From an uncultured Bacteroidales bacterium (GTDB lineage Bacteria; Bacteroidota; Bacteroidia; Bacteroidales; SZUA-534): 64,000 nt of DNA. The notes below the pieces were generated by a model, which made no database searches, was not told the origin of the DNA, and was given only the letters and a program-made list of their open reading frames with translations. Of the stretch, positions 23,324-32,984 are shown piece by piece (position 1 is the stretch's first letter; the number at the start of each line of letters is the position of its first letter). The translations under genes were made by a program, and so were the position numbers. The DNA is taken from NCBI GenBank assembly GCA_902790595.1, contig CADASL010000004.1, positions 62,001 to 126,000 on the forward strand, read 5' to 3'.

Positions 23324-25657
23324 ATGCAAAAGAACCTTGTAATTGTCGAGTCACCTGCCAAGGCCAAGACTATCGAGAAGTTTTTGGGAAAAGATTATAT
23401 GGTCACATCGAGCTACGGACACATCCGCGATTTGGCCAAGAAAGGCTTCGGCATCGACATTGAGCATCAGTACAAACCTGAATACGAGATTTCGCCAGAC
23501 AAGAAAAAACTTGTCGCCGATTTGAAAAAAGCCGCCAAAGACGCTGAAACCGTATGGCTCGCGTCCGATGAGGACCGTGAGGGAGAAGCCATCGCTTGGC
23601 ACTTGTTCGAAGTGTTGGGACTGAAGGATAAAACAACCAAACGAATTGTCTTTCACGAGATTACCAAGACAGCCATTCTTCACGCTATCGAGAATCCGCG
23701 CGGCATCGACATCAATCTTGTCAACGCACAGCAGGCGCGCCGCGTGCTCGACCGCTTGGTCGGATTCGAGTTGTCGCCAGTGCTTTGGAAGAAGGTGAAA
23801 CCGTCGCTGTCGGCTGGCCGTGTGCAGTCGGTGGCTGTCCGCCTGATTGTTGAGCGTGAGCGCGAGATTATGGACTTTAAGCCCGAATCGTCGTTCCGCG
23901 TTTTGGGCCAGTTCAACCACCCGACGCTCAAACTTGCAACCGACCTGAAAGCCGAACTCAACCATAAGTTCGCCAGCAAATCGGAAACCGAGAAATTCCT
24001 TGACGCTTGCAAATCAGCATCTTTCAGCGTTGCCGACATCAGCCAGAAACCTGCCAAACGCACACCAGCGCCGCCGTTCACCACTTCGACGCTGCAGCAG
24101 GAGGCCAGCCGCAAGTTCGGCTTTTCGGTTTCACAGACAATGTCGCTCGCGCAGCGACTGTACGAGGCAGGAAAAATCACCTATATGCGTACCGACTCGG
24201 TCAACCTGTCCGACGCCGCTGTTAAGGCAGCTTCGGAAGAGATTACCAAACAGTTTGGCGCTGAATATCTGAAAGTTCGCCATTACAAAACGCAGACCAA
24301 GGGCGCGCAGGAGGCTCACGAGGCCATCCGTCCCACATATCTCGACAAGCCGACCATCACGGGCAACGCCAACGAGAAAAAACTTTACGAACTCATTTGG
24401 AAACGCACCATCGCGTCGCTTATGGCCGACGCCGAAATGGAGCGCACAACCATTAACTTGAACATTTCCAATTCGAAACATCAGTTTGTCGCTCAAGGCG
24501 AAGTCATCAAGTTCGACGGATTCCTGAAGGTTTACATCGAATCGACCGACGACGAGGACGACGAGCAGGGAAAAGCCATCCTGCCGAAACTTGCGGTGGG
24601 TCAGGCGCTCGATTACAACAACATAACAGCCAGCCAGCGCTTCTCGCAGCACCAGCCGCGCTACACCGAGGCCACTTTGGTGCGCAAGTTGGAAGAGTTG
24701 GGCATTGGCCGTCCATCTACCTATGCGCCAACCATTTCCACCATTCAGAACCGCGAGTATGTGGTTAAGGAAGACCGCCCAGGCTCGGAGCGCAAATACG
24801 AGGTGCTGACGCTGAAATCGGACAAAATCAAGGCCGAGACCAAGACCGAAAACTACGGCGTTGAGAAGGGCAAACTCTTCCCAACCGACATTGGTATGAT
24901 TGTCAACGACTATTTGGTTGAGTGCTTCCCATCGATTTTGGACTACAATTTCACCGCCGAAGTCGAGAAGGAATTCGACGATATTGCCGAAGGTAAAATG
25001 GTGTGGTACAAAATGATAGACGAATTCTACCATCCGTTCCACGACACAATAAACCGCGCTCTCGAGGTTACGGGGCGCAAAAATGGCGAGCGCGTTTTGG
25101 GTGTCCATCCCGAAAGCGGCAAACCAGTGATTGTCAAGATTGGACGTTATGGCCCGATGGCGCAGATTGGCGATGGCGAGAACGACGAGAAGCCGCAGTT
25201 TGCGTCACTTCGCCGCGACCAGCACATCGAGACCATCACTCTTGAGGAAGTGCTCGACCTGTTCAAACTGCCGCGCCAAATTGGTGAGTTTGAAGGCAAA
25301 ACCGTCACCGTGGCCATCGGCCGTTTCGGTCCGTACGTGCGCCACAACAACTCGTTCTACTCGCTCAAGCGCAATGTCGACGACCCTTACACCGTCACGC
25401 TCGAGCGCGCCATCGAACTCATCAACGAGAAACGCGAGGCCGAAAAGAACAAGGTGATTAACATTTTCGAAGGCAAAGACGGTCAAATTCAGGTACTTAA
25501 CGGATTCTACGGACCCTACATCGCTTTCGACGGCAAGAACTACCGCATTGCCAAAGGCACCGACGCCAAAGCATTGACGGTGGCTGATTGTGAGGAAATT
25601 ATCAAGAATAGTGCCGACAAGCCAGCCAAAAAGCGCGTCACCAAGAAAACGAAATGA
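23324..25657 (+). CDS. topA: DNA topoisomerase I (type IA)
   Basis: The start at 23324 is chosen because taaggag lies a few bases upstream, and the product begins MQKNLVIVESPAKAKTIEKFL as expected. An upstream in-frame start would add 11 unrelated residues. The protein is 777 residues. The Toprim domain has the acidic motif SDEDREGEAIAWHLF, and the catalytic tyrosine is near residue 287 in GKITYMRTDSVNLS. The C-terminus has no zinc-finger cysteines. Instead it has the small Toprim C-terminal repeats: GRYGPMAQIG, GRFGPYVRHN and GFYGPYIAF, with a lysine-rich end. The enzyme relaxes negative supercoils. The last bases overlap the next start in ATGA. Confidence 0.95.
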   Translation: MQKNLVIVESPAKAKTIEKFLGKDYMVTSSYGHIRDLAKKGFGIDIEHQYKPEYEISPDKKKLVADLKKAAKDAETVWLASDEDREGEAIAWHLFEVLGLKDKTTKRIVFHEITKTAILHAIENPRGIDINLVNAQQARRVLDRLVGFELSPVLWKKVKPSLSAGRVQSVAVRLIVEREREIMDFKPESSFRVLGQFNHPTLKLATDLKAELNHKFASKSETEKFLDACKSASFSVADISQKPAKRTPAPPFTTSTLQQEASRKFGFSVSQTMSLAQRLYEAGKITYMRTDSVNLSDAAVKAASEEITKQFGAEYLKVRHYKTQTKGAQEAHEAIRPTYLDKPTITGNANEKKLYELIWKRTIASLMADAEMERTTINLNISNSKHQFVAQGEVIKFDGFLKVYIESTDDEDDEQGKAILPKLAVGQALDYNNITASQRFSQHQPRYTEATLVRKLEELGIGRPSTYAPTISTIQNREYVVKEDRPGSERKYEVLTLKSDKIKAETKTENYGVEKGKLFPTDIGMIVNDYLVECFPSILDYNFTAEVEKEFDDIAEGKMVWYKMIDEFYHPFHDTINRALEVTGRKNGERVLGVHPESGKPVIVKIGRYGPMAQIGDGENDEKPQFASLRRDQHIETITLEEVLDLFKLPRQIGEFEGKTVTVAIGRFGPYVRHNNSFYSLKRNVDDPYTVTLERAIELINEKREAEKNKVINIFEGKDGQIQVLNGFYGPYIAFDGKNYRIAKGTDAKALTVADCEEIIKNSADKPAKKRVTKKTK

Positions 25658-26805
25658 TTCTCGAAAGCGACATAGCGCAGTATTTCGACACCTGCCGACC
25701 TGACAATCTGAAGCAGTTCAGCACGTTGGAAGGATTTTTGGGCAGCAAACTTTACAGTGAGCCCGACTTGCAAAAGTCTGTCGACGTGCAAGTTGCAATC
25801 ATCGGCATCGACGAGACGCGCAACGCCTATCCAATGCCGTACGCTGCCAAAGCCGACAATGTGCGCTATTGGCTCTATCAGTTGGCGGCCTTTAACAGTC
25901 TGAAAATCATCGACTTCGGCAACCTGATTTTAGGCAACAGCGCAGCCGACACCTATTCGGCCATAAGTTACATAACCGAGTCGCTCGTCAGCGGCGGGGT
26001 TATACCTATATATATAGGTGGCTCTCACGATTTGACTCTGCCGATAGTCGAGGGGCTTTGGCGCGCCAAGGGCAAGATTGAAATCGGGCTCATCGATTCG
26101 TGTTTCGACATTGCCGACAGCCTGAACGCCACTTCACGGTCGTATCTTCTTGACATTCTGCGGAAATTCACCAGCAGCGTAAAGTGCAACGTCATCGGCA
26201 GCCAGGTCTATTTCACATCGCAGAGTCAGTCCGATTTGCTCGATGAGTATGGGGTTGATAAATACCGATTGGGCGCTGTCCGTCAGAATATCAATAGTTT
26301 AGAGCCCGTCTTGCGCGACTGCGATTTCGTCTCGTTTGATGCCAGTGCGGTGCGTCAGGCCGATATGCCAGCCGCTCACCAGCCGAGTCCGAACGGTCTT
26401 TACACCGAAGAAGCCTGTCAGTTGGCCAATTTCGCAGGTATCAGCGACCGCTCGAAAGCCTTCGGCATTTTCGGTATCGTTTCGCACAATACGCCTTTGG
26501 ATATATCGGCGCACCTGACTGCCCAGATAATTTGGCATTATATATATGGTGTGTCGCAGCGTGAGAATGACTATCCAGCGTGCGATTTCGACCGCTACAA
26601 GAAGATTTTTGTCAAGTTGGAGGCCCCGAATACCAGCCTTGTTTTCTATCAGAACCCCCAAAACAACCGTTTTTGGATGGAAATGGCTCAAAAAAACAAT
26701 GCGGGCAGCGTGGTGGTTTCCTGCTCCAAAGCCGATTATATGGCGTTGGTTAATAACGAAATACCGGAGCGAATCAAGAAAACTTTTGTGCGATACGGCA
26801 TCTGA
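25654..26805 (+). CDS. Arginase/formimidoylglutamase-fold protein with a degenerate metal site
   Basis: The 383-residue product aligns by motif with the ureohydrolase fold. YIGGSHDLT at residues 120-128 matches the GGDHS loop. GLIDSCFDIAD at 145-155 sits where DxHxD is expected, but the histidine is Cys150. FVSFDASAVRQADMP matches the last DxD block, but the second aspartate is Ser231. With two of the manganese ligands changed, normal arginase or formiminoglutamase activity is doubtful. The gene overlaps topA by 4 bases and lies just upstream of the T9SS operon. It may be a pseudoenzyme with a structural or regulatory role. This last point is inference. Confidence 0.7.
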   Translation: MILESDIAQYFDTCRPDNLKQFSTLEGFLGSKLYSEPDLQKSVDVQVAIIGIDETRNAYPMPYAAKADNVRYWLYQLAAFNSLKIIDFGNLILGNSAADTYSAISYITESLVSGGVIPIYIGGSHDLTLPIVEGLWRAKGKIEIGLIDSCFDIADSLNATSRSYLLDILRKFTSSVKCNVIGSQVYFTSQSQSDLLDEYGVDKYRLGAVRQNINSLEPVLRDCDFVSFDASAVRQADMPAAHQPSPNGLYTEEACQLANFAGISDRSKAFGIFGIVSHNTPLDISAHLTAQIIWHYIYGVSQRENDYPACDFDRYKKIFVKLEAPNTSLVFYQNPQNNRFWMEMAQKNNAGSVVVSCSKADYMALVNNEIPERIKKTFVRYGI

Positions 26806-26898
26806 AAAAGGTCGTTTGTGTAAATATTAACAGCAAATTGTTAGCATCGGCATTGTTTGTAAATTTTTTATTTATTTTTAGGCCCATTCTACAGAGTA

Positions 26899-27864
26899 GT
26901 GAATGATTTTATGAATTGTCGACGTCTAATGACGATAGTGCTGGTTGCACTTGCTTTTACTGGGAAGGCGCAGACCGAGAATTTTTCCAGCTTGAGTATG
27001 TTCAACTATATGTACTATAACCCGGGTTACGCGGGCGACGGCAACGAGATAGAGGCAAGAGCATTGGTGAGGAACCAGTGGTATGGTTTTGAGGGAGCCC
27101 CCAAGACAATTACGGGTAGCATCGATGCTCCGTTTAAGTTGTTTGGCATACGGCACGGCGCAGGTTTGACGATTATTAAAGATGAAATCGGAAATTTTCA
27201 AAACATTGGTTTGAATTTTTCGTATGCATACAGACGTCAAATGTTGCAAGGTGAAGTTGGATTTGGCGTAGGCTTGGGAGTGACTAATCAGTCGTTCAAG
27301 GGGCAGTGGATTTTCCCTGACGGAAATCAAAATGACCCCTGGGTGCCGCAAAACACCGATGACAAGCCAAGGTTCTTTGATATGAATTTGGGATTCTACT
27401 ATAGTTCCGGGAATGTGTATTTGAGTTGTTCAATGCGCAATTTGTTGCAGTCGCAAATCAAATACTCATCGTCAACGACGGGAGCGGAGGTGAAACCTTC
27501 GTATTGTGCGCGTCAGTTGTTTATGGGGGCGGGGTATGAGTATCAGCTGGCAAATCCGCTGTTTACAGTCAAACCAAACCTTTTCATTGCAACCGATTTC
27601 GCCACAACATCCTTTCAGTTGGCCGGAATAATGACTTATAGCGAGAAATTCTACGGAGGCGTGGCCTACAAACCGATTGACGCGATAACATTTCTGGCCG
27701 GAATGTCGTTGCCATCGGGCATTGAAGTCGCAGTTTCGTATGATTTAACCACGAGCAGTATAATAAAATACAGCAACGGCTCGTTTGAGTTTATGGTAGG
27801 TTATTCGTTTAGTTATGACCGGAATAAGGACAATCGAAAATATAAGAGCGTCCGATTCCTATAA
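26899..27864 (+). CDS. porP: PorP/SprF-family type IX secretion outer-membrane protein
   Basis: The 321-residue product has an N-terminal signal peptide (MTIVLVALAFTGKAQ) and the family opening FNYMYYNPGYAG, followed by alternating amphipathic strands that end in an aromatic residue. This is the PorP/SprF pattern of Bacteroidota outer-membrane barrels. PorP is placed first in the core T9SS operon and is thought to link the outer membrane with the PorK/PorN ring and cargo or surface proteins. An alternative start 12 or 30 bases downstream would still leave a signal peptide. The next gene follows after 62 bases. Confidence 0.9.
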   Translation: MNDFMNCRRLMTIVLVALAFTGKAQTENFSSLSMFNYMYYNPGYAGDGNEIEARALVRNQWYGFEGAPKTITGSIDAPFKLFGIRHGAGLTIIKDEIGNFQNIGLNFSYAYRRQMLQGEVGFGVGLGVTNQSFKGQWIFPDGNQNDPWVPQNTDDKPRFFDMNLGFYYSSGNVYLSCSMRNLLQSQIKYSSSTTGAEVKPSYCARQLFMGAGYEYQLANPLFTVKPNLFIATDFATTSFQLAGIMTYSEKFYGGVAYKPIDAITFLAGMSLPSGIEVAVSYDLTTSSIIKYSNGSFEFMVGYSFSYDRNKDNRKYKSVRFL

Positions 27865-27926
27865 AATTTTGGATATTATTATTTTTTTATTGAATTTTAA
27901 AGTGTGAAAACAAATACAATTGGGAT

Positions 27927-29306
27927 ATGAAAAAGTTAGCTTATTTGAGCGCTGTATTGCTCATTATTTCAGGCTGTGGCTCAGGTGGTAGCGGCGAGTT
28001 GACTGGTGTTCAAAACAGAAATGCGAACTACAGTGCGCCGCCGTTTGGTATGGTTTTGGTGAAAAAAGGCAGCTACCGTATGGGGCCGAGCGACCAGGAT
28101 GTGCCTTGGGCTACTACAGCACAATCGAAGACCGTTTCGATTCCGGCATTCTGGATGGACGAAACCGAAATCACTAATAACGAATATCGTCAATTTGTTT
28201 ATTGGGTACGTGACTCTTTGGCTTACAGATTATTAGGTGAGCAGATTGATGCGTACTTTATCTCTGAAGACCAATATGGTGAGCCGATTGATCCGCCGTA
28301 TATCAACTGGGATGAGCCTATCAACTGGGCAGGCGAAGAGGAGAAGACAATTCTTGAGGAGTTGTATTATCCTGAGCACGAGCGTTTCTACCGCCGTCGC
28401 GATATTGACACACGCAAACTGGTGTACGATTATTTCTGGATCGACTATCAGCAAGCTGCGCAAAAGTTCACTTTCGAGAACGAAACCCGCCGTCACTATA
28501 ACTATAAAACGGGTCAGTACGATGGCGAAATCTACAACTTGGAAGGCAAGCGAGTTCCAATCAAAGACCGTTCATCGTTCATTATGCACGATAAGGTGCA
28601 TGTTTATCCTGATACTCTATGCTGGATTGGTGACTTCTCGTATTCGTACAACGAGCCGATGACAAATATGTATTTCTCAGCTCCACAATATGATAATTAT
28701 CCGGTAGTGGGTGTTACTTGGAAGCAGGCAACAGCATTCAGCATTTGGAGAACCCAATTGTTGAACAATTTCCTTGCACGAGAAGGCCAGCCTTTCGAGC
28801 AGGATTATAGACTTCCGATGGAGGCAGAGTGGGAGTATGCAGCTCGTGGCGGCAACGATTTGGCCGTGTATCCTTGGGGCGGTCCTTACACTCGTAACGA
28901 CAAGGGTTGCTTCCTGGCCAACTTCAAGCCTTTGCGAGGCGACTACTTGGACGATGGCGGTATGTACACTGTTGAGGTGGCCATCTACGAGCCAAATGAT
29001 TTCGGTTTGTATGATATGGCCGGCAACGTGGCTGAGTGGACAAGCTCTGCTTTTGACGAGAGCAGCTACACATTTACTCACGACCTGAGTCCTGATTATA
29101 AATACAACGCATTGCCTGATGACTTGGCTGTTATGAAGAGAAAAGTTGTTCGTGGCGGTTCTTGGAAAGACATTGCATACTTTTTGCAGAATGGTTCGAG
29201 AACATACGAGTATCAGGATTCTGCCAAATCGTATATCGGTTTCCGTTGTGTAAGAACTTATATGGGACCTGATGAGACTGGTGCAAAATCAAATGTTTAT
29301 CAATAA
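27927..29306 (+). CDS. gldK: Type IX secretion / gliding lipoprotein GldK (PorK)
   Basis: The 459-residue product begins with a lipoprotein signal and lipobox LLIISGC, with Cys17 as the lipid anchor. The rest matches the formylglycine-enzyme-like (sulfatase-modifying) fold used by GldK. It has FGMVLVKKGSYRMGPSD, FWMDETEITNNEYRQFVYWV, a large insert with repeated acidic and aromatic residues, then YRLPMEAEWEYAARGG, YDMAGNVAEWTSSAF and VVRGGSWKD. GldK and GldN form the periplasmic ring on the inner face of the outer membrane. The gene order is the canonical one. Confidence 0.95.
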   Translation: MKKLAYLSAVLLIISGCGSGGSGELTGVQNRNANYSAPPFGMVLVKKGSYRMGPSDQDVPWATTAQSKTVSIPAFWMDETEITNNEYRQFVYWVRDSLAYRLLGEQIDAYFISEDQYGEPIDPPYINWDEPINWAGEEEKTILEELYYPEHERFYRRRDIDTRKLVYDYFWIDYQQAAQKFTFENETRRHYNYKTGQYDGEIYNLEGKRVPIKDRSSFIMHDKVHVYPDTLCWIGDFSYSYNEPMTNMYFSAPQYDNYPVVGVTWKQATAFSIWRTQLLNNFLAREGQPFEQDYRLPMEAEWEYAARGGNDLAVYPWGGPYTRNDKGCFLANFKPLRGDYLDDGGMYTVEVAIYEPNDFGLYDMAGNVAEWTSSAFDESSYTFTHDLSPDYKYNALPDDLAVMKRKVVRGGSWKDIAYFLQNGSRTYEYQDSAKSYIGFRCVRTYMGPDETGAKSNVYQ

Positions 29307-29345
29307 GAAACTTAAAAGAAGTATTTAATCAATTAAAATAGAACT

Positions 29346-30389
29346 ATGAGTATTGCCGAATTAACCCAAAGTAGGGGGTACAAAAACTTCATGAAGTATG
29401 TGTATGGATGGGGTGCATCAGTCGTGCTTGTTGGTGCGTTGTTTAAAATCCAGCACTATCCGGGCGCATCAATAATGTTGATCGTCGGCCTTTTGACTGA
29501 GGCCTTAATCTTCTTCTTCTCTGCATTTGAGCCATTGGCAGAAGAATTGGATTGGACATTGGTATTCCCTCAGTTGGCGGGTTTGGAAGATGACGATGAC
29601 GCTCCTGCGGCCGTCAAGCCAAGTCGCAAGTTCGATAGGGTTCAGGACCCTGCCGAGATTGTAGCGAATGCCGGTGGCGGAGTTCGTGGTGTGAGTGCTG
29701 CTCCTGTTGAAGGCGGCGCGCCGGTTAGCGGTGGAGTTGTTTATGCAGGAGGAAGCGGTTCGGCTTTAGCCAAGTTTGACGAAATGATTGAGAAGGCCGA
29801 AATCACTCCTGGAATGTTTGAGAAATTAGGCAAAGGTTTGGCAAATCTTAACAAGACTATCGACCAAATGGGTGCCACAGTTGACGCCAGTGTTGCAACT
29901 CAAGATTTTGTAACAAAGGTGAAAGCCGCTTCTGACTCGGTTGCCGGTTTGGGCGACGCTTACAAGAAATCGACAGAAGCTTTGTCTGCATCGGTTGGTG
30001 TTCTGTCTGAGTCATATACAAATTCGGCACAAGCCTTTAACGAGGCCAACGGCCAGGTTGCTGAGGCTTACTCGCAGTTTGCGAACAAACTCGTTGGCGA
30101 GCTTAACTCGGTTGGCGATTTGGGTTCGGAGTACGTACAGAAACTGGGCGGTCTGAACAAAAATTTGTCAGCACTCAATTCAGTTTATGAGTTGCAACTC
30201 GAGAATATGAACAAGCAGGTTGAGTCTTCGAAAGAATATGTGAACGACTTCGGCAGTATGCTTGACAATATGAATCAGACAGTTGAGAATACAAAGAAAC
30301 TTAATCAAGGTGTTCAACTTTTGGAGCAGAATGTCGCCGCTTTGAACAACGTTTACGGCAATATGCTTTCATCGCTGAATATTAAGTAA
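29346..30389 (+). CDS. gldL: Type IX secretion motor protein GldL (PorL)
   Basis: The 347-residue product has two N-terminal membrane helices, residues about 22-36 and 41-62. KIQHYPGASIMLIVGLLTEALIFFFSAFEP contains Lys34 and Glu52 in the places where charged residues are important for the proton-driven motor. A long cytoplasmic part follows, with an Ala/Gly linker and extended coiled-coil stretches ending in LNNVYGNMLSSLNIK. GldL, in a pentameric ring with a GldM dimer, turns proton flow into motion for secretion and gliding. It is positioned between gldK and gldM as expected. Confidence 0.95.
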   Translation: MSIAELTQSRGYKNFMKYVYGWGASVVLVGALFKIQHYPGASIMLIVGLLTEALIFFFSAFEPLAEELDWTLVFPQLAGLEDDDDAPAAVKPSRKFDRVQDPAEIVANAGGGVRGVSAAPVEGGAPVSGGVVYAGGSGSALAKFDEMIEKAEITPGMFEKLGKGLANLNKTIDQMGATVDASVATQDFVTKVKAASDSVAGLGDAYKKSTEALSASVGVLSESYTNSAQAFNEANGQVAEAYSQFANKLVGELNSVGDLGSEYVQKLGGLNKNLSALNSVYELQLENMNKQVESSKEYVNDFGSMLDNMNQTVENTKKLNQGVQLLEQNVAALNNVYGNMLSSLNIK

Positions 30390-30408
30390 TTAAAGAATAG
30401 AAGAAGCT

Positions 30409-32019
30409 ATGGGTCACGGCAAGGAAACGCCTAGGCAACAAATGATTGGCTTGATGTACTTGTTCTTAACTTGTATGTTGGCTTTGAACGTGTCAAAAGA
30501 CGTATTGGATTCTTTTGTGCTTGTGAGTGAGAGTTTGGGAAAAACTGTAAAGAACTACGAGACCAAAAACCAAAAGGTCTATGATGAGTTTGAAAAGCAG
30601 CTGACAATCAATGAGAACAAAGTTAGACCTTGGAAAGACAAAGCCGATGGCTTTAAGGAGTTAACTGACAGCCTTTGCAATCTTATTGAGAACTATAAAA
30701 AAGGATTCCTGACTTTGGCAGAAAACAGCAATGTTGAGAATGTAATCAAGGGTGATAGGTATGTCATTGATTCGATGAACTCAAAAGATAATATTGACTT
30801 TGGTGGTCAGTATTTTATTTTGGAAGGGCGCGGCGAAATTCTTAAAGGCAAATTAAATGAATACCGAGATGCCGCATTGGCATTGATTCCGGAAAGTGAA
30901 ATAAGTATTATTGACGGAATAAAAGGCACACTGAACACTGATAGCCATACTGATAAGGAAGGAGCTATTCATACTTGGGAAGCTCGCACCTTTGAGCACA
31001 TTCCGGCAGTGGCAGATATTGTTATGCTGGACAAGTTGAAAACCGATATCAAGAATATTGAGACTGATGTAATCAACTATCTGTTTAAGCAAATTAGCGC
31101 GGGCGACTTCAAATTCAACGCGTTGTCGGCTACAGTTATTCCGAATTCAAACTATGTGATGAGGGGCAACGAATACACCGCAACCGTTTTCTTGGCGGCT
31201 TTCGACTCAACTCAGGCTCCTGAAATTCTTGTTGGTTCATACAAAAAGAACGGACCGGAGAATTACGAGATGGTTGGAGCTTACGAGACTTTGACAGTAA
31301 CACGTGGAAAAGGAGTGTATAAGAAAGTGGCTTCATCGCTTGGAGAGCGTAAATGGGGCGGTTTGATTCGCATTACACGTCCTGACGGCACAGTGTCGAG
31401 TTATCCGTTTGAGGAGTCATACCAAGTGGCTGAGCCGAGTCTGGTTATTTCACCGACAAAGATGAACGTGTTCTACTATGGTGTTGAGAACCCTGTTGCC
31501 ATATCAGTTCCGGGCATTCCGGCTGACAAAATCAAGGTTAGCATTCCTGATGGTGGAGCCACAATTAAGAAAGTTGGTAGTAGCTATGAGGTTAAGCCTA
31601 CCAAACGTAACGGTACAGTGAGTGTGGCGGTTGCCGCCGAAATCGACGGCAAACCCAAAAATATGGGAAGCATGTTGTTCCGTATTAAAACCATTCCTGA
31701 GCCAAAAGCAAAGGTGATGGGTTACAGTAGCGGCAACATTGAGAAGACAATTTTGAGCGCTGCGTCTGGTGTTCAAGCCGATTTGGAGGATTTTGTATTC
31801 GATTTGAAATTTAAAATAACCAAGTATACCGTTACAACCACTGTCAGTGGCGGTATGACAAAAGAAATCAAAAAGACAGGCGGAACCTTTGACAATGAGG
31901 TAAAAACATTGATTAAAGGTTTGAAAGCAAATTCAAAACTTATTATTGAGGATATTGAGGCGGTGGGACCGGATGGAGTTCCAAGAGCGCTGTCACCTAT
32001 AGTATTCAAGGTTAAATAA
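30409..32019 (+). CDS. gldM: Type IX secretion motor protein GldM (PorM)
   Basis: The 536-residue product begins MGHGKETPRQQMIGLMYLFLTCMLALNVSKDVLDSF. This is the single membrane helix and conserved N-terminus of GldM. A long periplasmic part follows: a helical region (residues about 50-220) and then several beta-rich domains, including PNSNYVMRGNEYTATVFLAAFD and VFYYGVENPVAISVPG. GldM extends from the inner-membrane motor through the periplasm to the GldK/GldN ring. Start and stop fit the tight operon, with 19 bases after gldL and 12 bases before gldN. Confidence 0.95.
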   Translation: MGHGKETPRQQMIGLMYLFLTCMLALNVSKDVLDSFVLVSESLGKTVKNYETKNQKVYDEFEKQLTINENKVRPWKDKADGFKELTDSLCNLIENYKKGFLTLAENSNVENVIKGDRYVIDSMNSKDNIDFGGQYFILEGRGEILKGKLNEYRDAALALIPESEISIIDGIKGTLNTDSHTDKEGAIHTWEARTFEHIPAVADIVMLDKLKTDIKNIETDVINYLFKQISAGDFKFNALSATVIPNSNYVMRGNEYTATVFLAAFDSTQAPEILVGSYKKNGPENYEMVGAYETLTVTRGKGVYKKVASSLGERKWGGLIRITRPDGTVSSYPFEESYQVAEPSLVISPTKMNVFYYGVENPVAISVPGIPADKIKVSIPDGGATIKKVGSSYEVKPTKRNGTVSVAVAAEIDGKPKNMGSMLFRIKTIPEPKAKVMGYSSGNIEKTILSAASGVQADLEDFVFDLKFKITKYTVTTTVSGGMTKEIKKTGGTFDNEVKTLIKGLKANSKLIIEDIEAVGPDGVPRALSPIVFKVK

Positions 32020-32031
32020 AAACGAATTAGT

Positions 32032-32880
32032 ATGAAAAAGTTATTTTTAGTGCCGGTTTTGTTGCTGGGCATGTTCTTGGGGAACAATACAGTAGCACAG
32101 GTTGTCTTGGATGATATATATGCACCAGACCACGTTCCAAACAGGAAACCAATTCCATACGCATATTTGCGCGAGGCCGATGCGATGTATAAGAAGCGTG
32201 TTTGGCGAGTTATTGATTTGCGTGAGAAGATTAATTTGAATCTTTATTACCCGACGTCTCCAATCAAAGATAGAATGAGTTTGATTGACTTGTTGCTGAA
32301 TGGCATTGCCAATGAGGGTGTTACCGCTTATAATACTGACGATGACCGTTTTACTCAGCCGATGAGTCGCACACAAATTGATAACGTTTTTGATGCTGTT
32401 GAAAAATCACAGAATTACACCGATGAGAATGGTGATGAGCAGACAGTTATGATCAAAGGTGAAATTAATAGTAGTGAGGTGAAGCAGTATTGGTTGAAGG
32501 AAGATTGGTTCTTCGACCGTAAGCACTCAACAATGAATGTCCGCATTCTTGGCATCTGCCCAATCCGTTTCTATGTAAAAGATAGTGATGACGGTGAGGA
32601 TGCTGAAGCACGTAAGACTTATACTTTCTGGATTTATTTCCCAGAGGTACGCCGTATTTTGGCTGACCACGAGGTGTTCAACAACAATAACGATGCTGAG
32701 CGTCGCACCTTCGATGACATCTTCTTTAAACGCTACTTCAACAGCTTCATTGTGAAGGTTTCGAATGTGTACGATGACCGTAGCATTCAGGACTACTCAC
32801 TTGGAATCCAGTCGTTGCTCGAAGCAGAAGCTTTGAAGAAACAGATTACTGATTATGAGCAAGATTTGTGGGAATACTAA
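32032..32880 (+). CDS. gldN: Type IX secretion / gliding protein GldN (PorN)
   Basis: The 282-residue product has an N-terminal signal peptide ending near NTVAQ. Family motifs follow: READAMYKKRVWRVIDLREKINLNLYYP, then DRMSLIDLLLNGI, EDWFFDRKHSTMNVRILGICPI, and the closing DDIFFKRYFNSFIVKVSNVYDDR. GldN binds GldK to form the outer-membrane-linked ring of the T9SS. It is the last gene of the operon; a strong terminator hairpin begins 25 bases after its stop. Confidence 0.95.
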   Translation: MKKLFLVPVLLLGMFLGNNTVAQVVLDDIYAPDHVPNRKPIPYAYLREADAMYKKRVWRVIDLREKINLNLYYPTSPIKDRMSLIDLLLNGIANEGVTAYNTDDDRFTQPMSRTQIDNVFDAVEKSQNYTDENGDEQTVMIKGEINSSEVKQYWLKEDWFFDRKHSTMNVRILGICPIRFYVKDSDDGEDAEARKTYTFWIYFPEVRRILADHEVFNNNNDAERRTFDDIFFKRYFNSFIVKVSNVYDDRSIQDYSLGIQSLLEAEALKKQITDYEQDLWEY

Positions 32881-32905
32881 TTCGTATTATTCATAGTAAT
32901 TGAAG

Positions 32906-32934
32906 AGGGCAATCGAGAGATTGCCCTTTTTTTA
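32906..32934 (+). terminator. Rho-independent terminator of the T9SS operon
   Basis: The stem agggcaatc (32906-32914) and gattgccct (32919-32927) pairs perfectly around a 4-base gaga loop, followed by a run of seven T. It is the strongest terminator in the window and closes porP-gldN. Confidence 0.9.
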
Positions 32935-32984
32935 TTCAATGATACGTTGATGATGAAGTTGTTGTTGTGATGGTAAATCAAAGC

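Noticed and set aside
24131-25108. 325-codon minus-strand reading frame inside topA
   Set aside because: It lies wholly within a clear topoisomerase gene in the opposite strand, and its composition is that of an antisense shadow without motifs.
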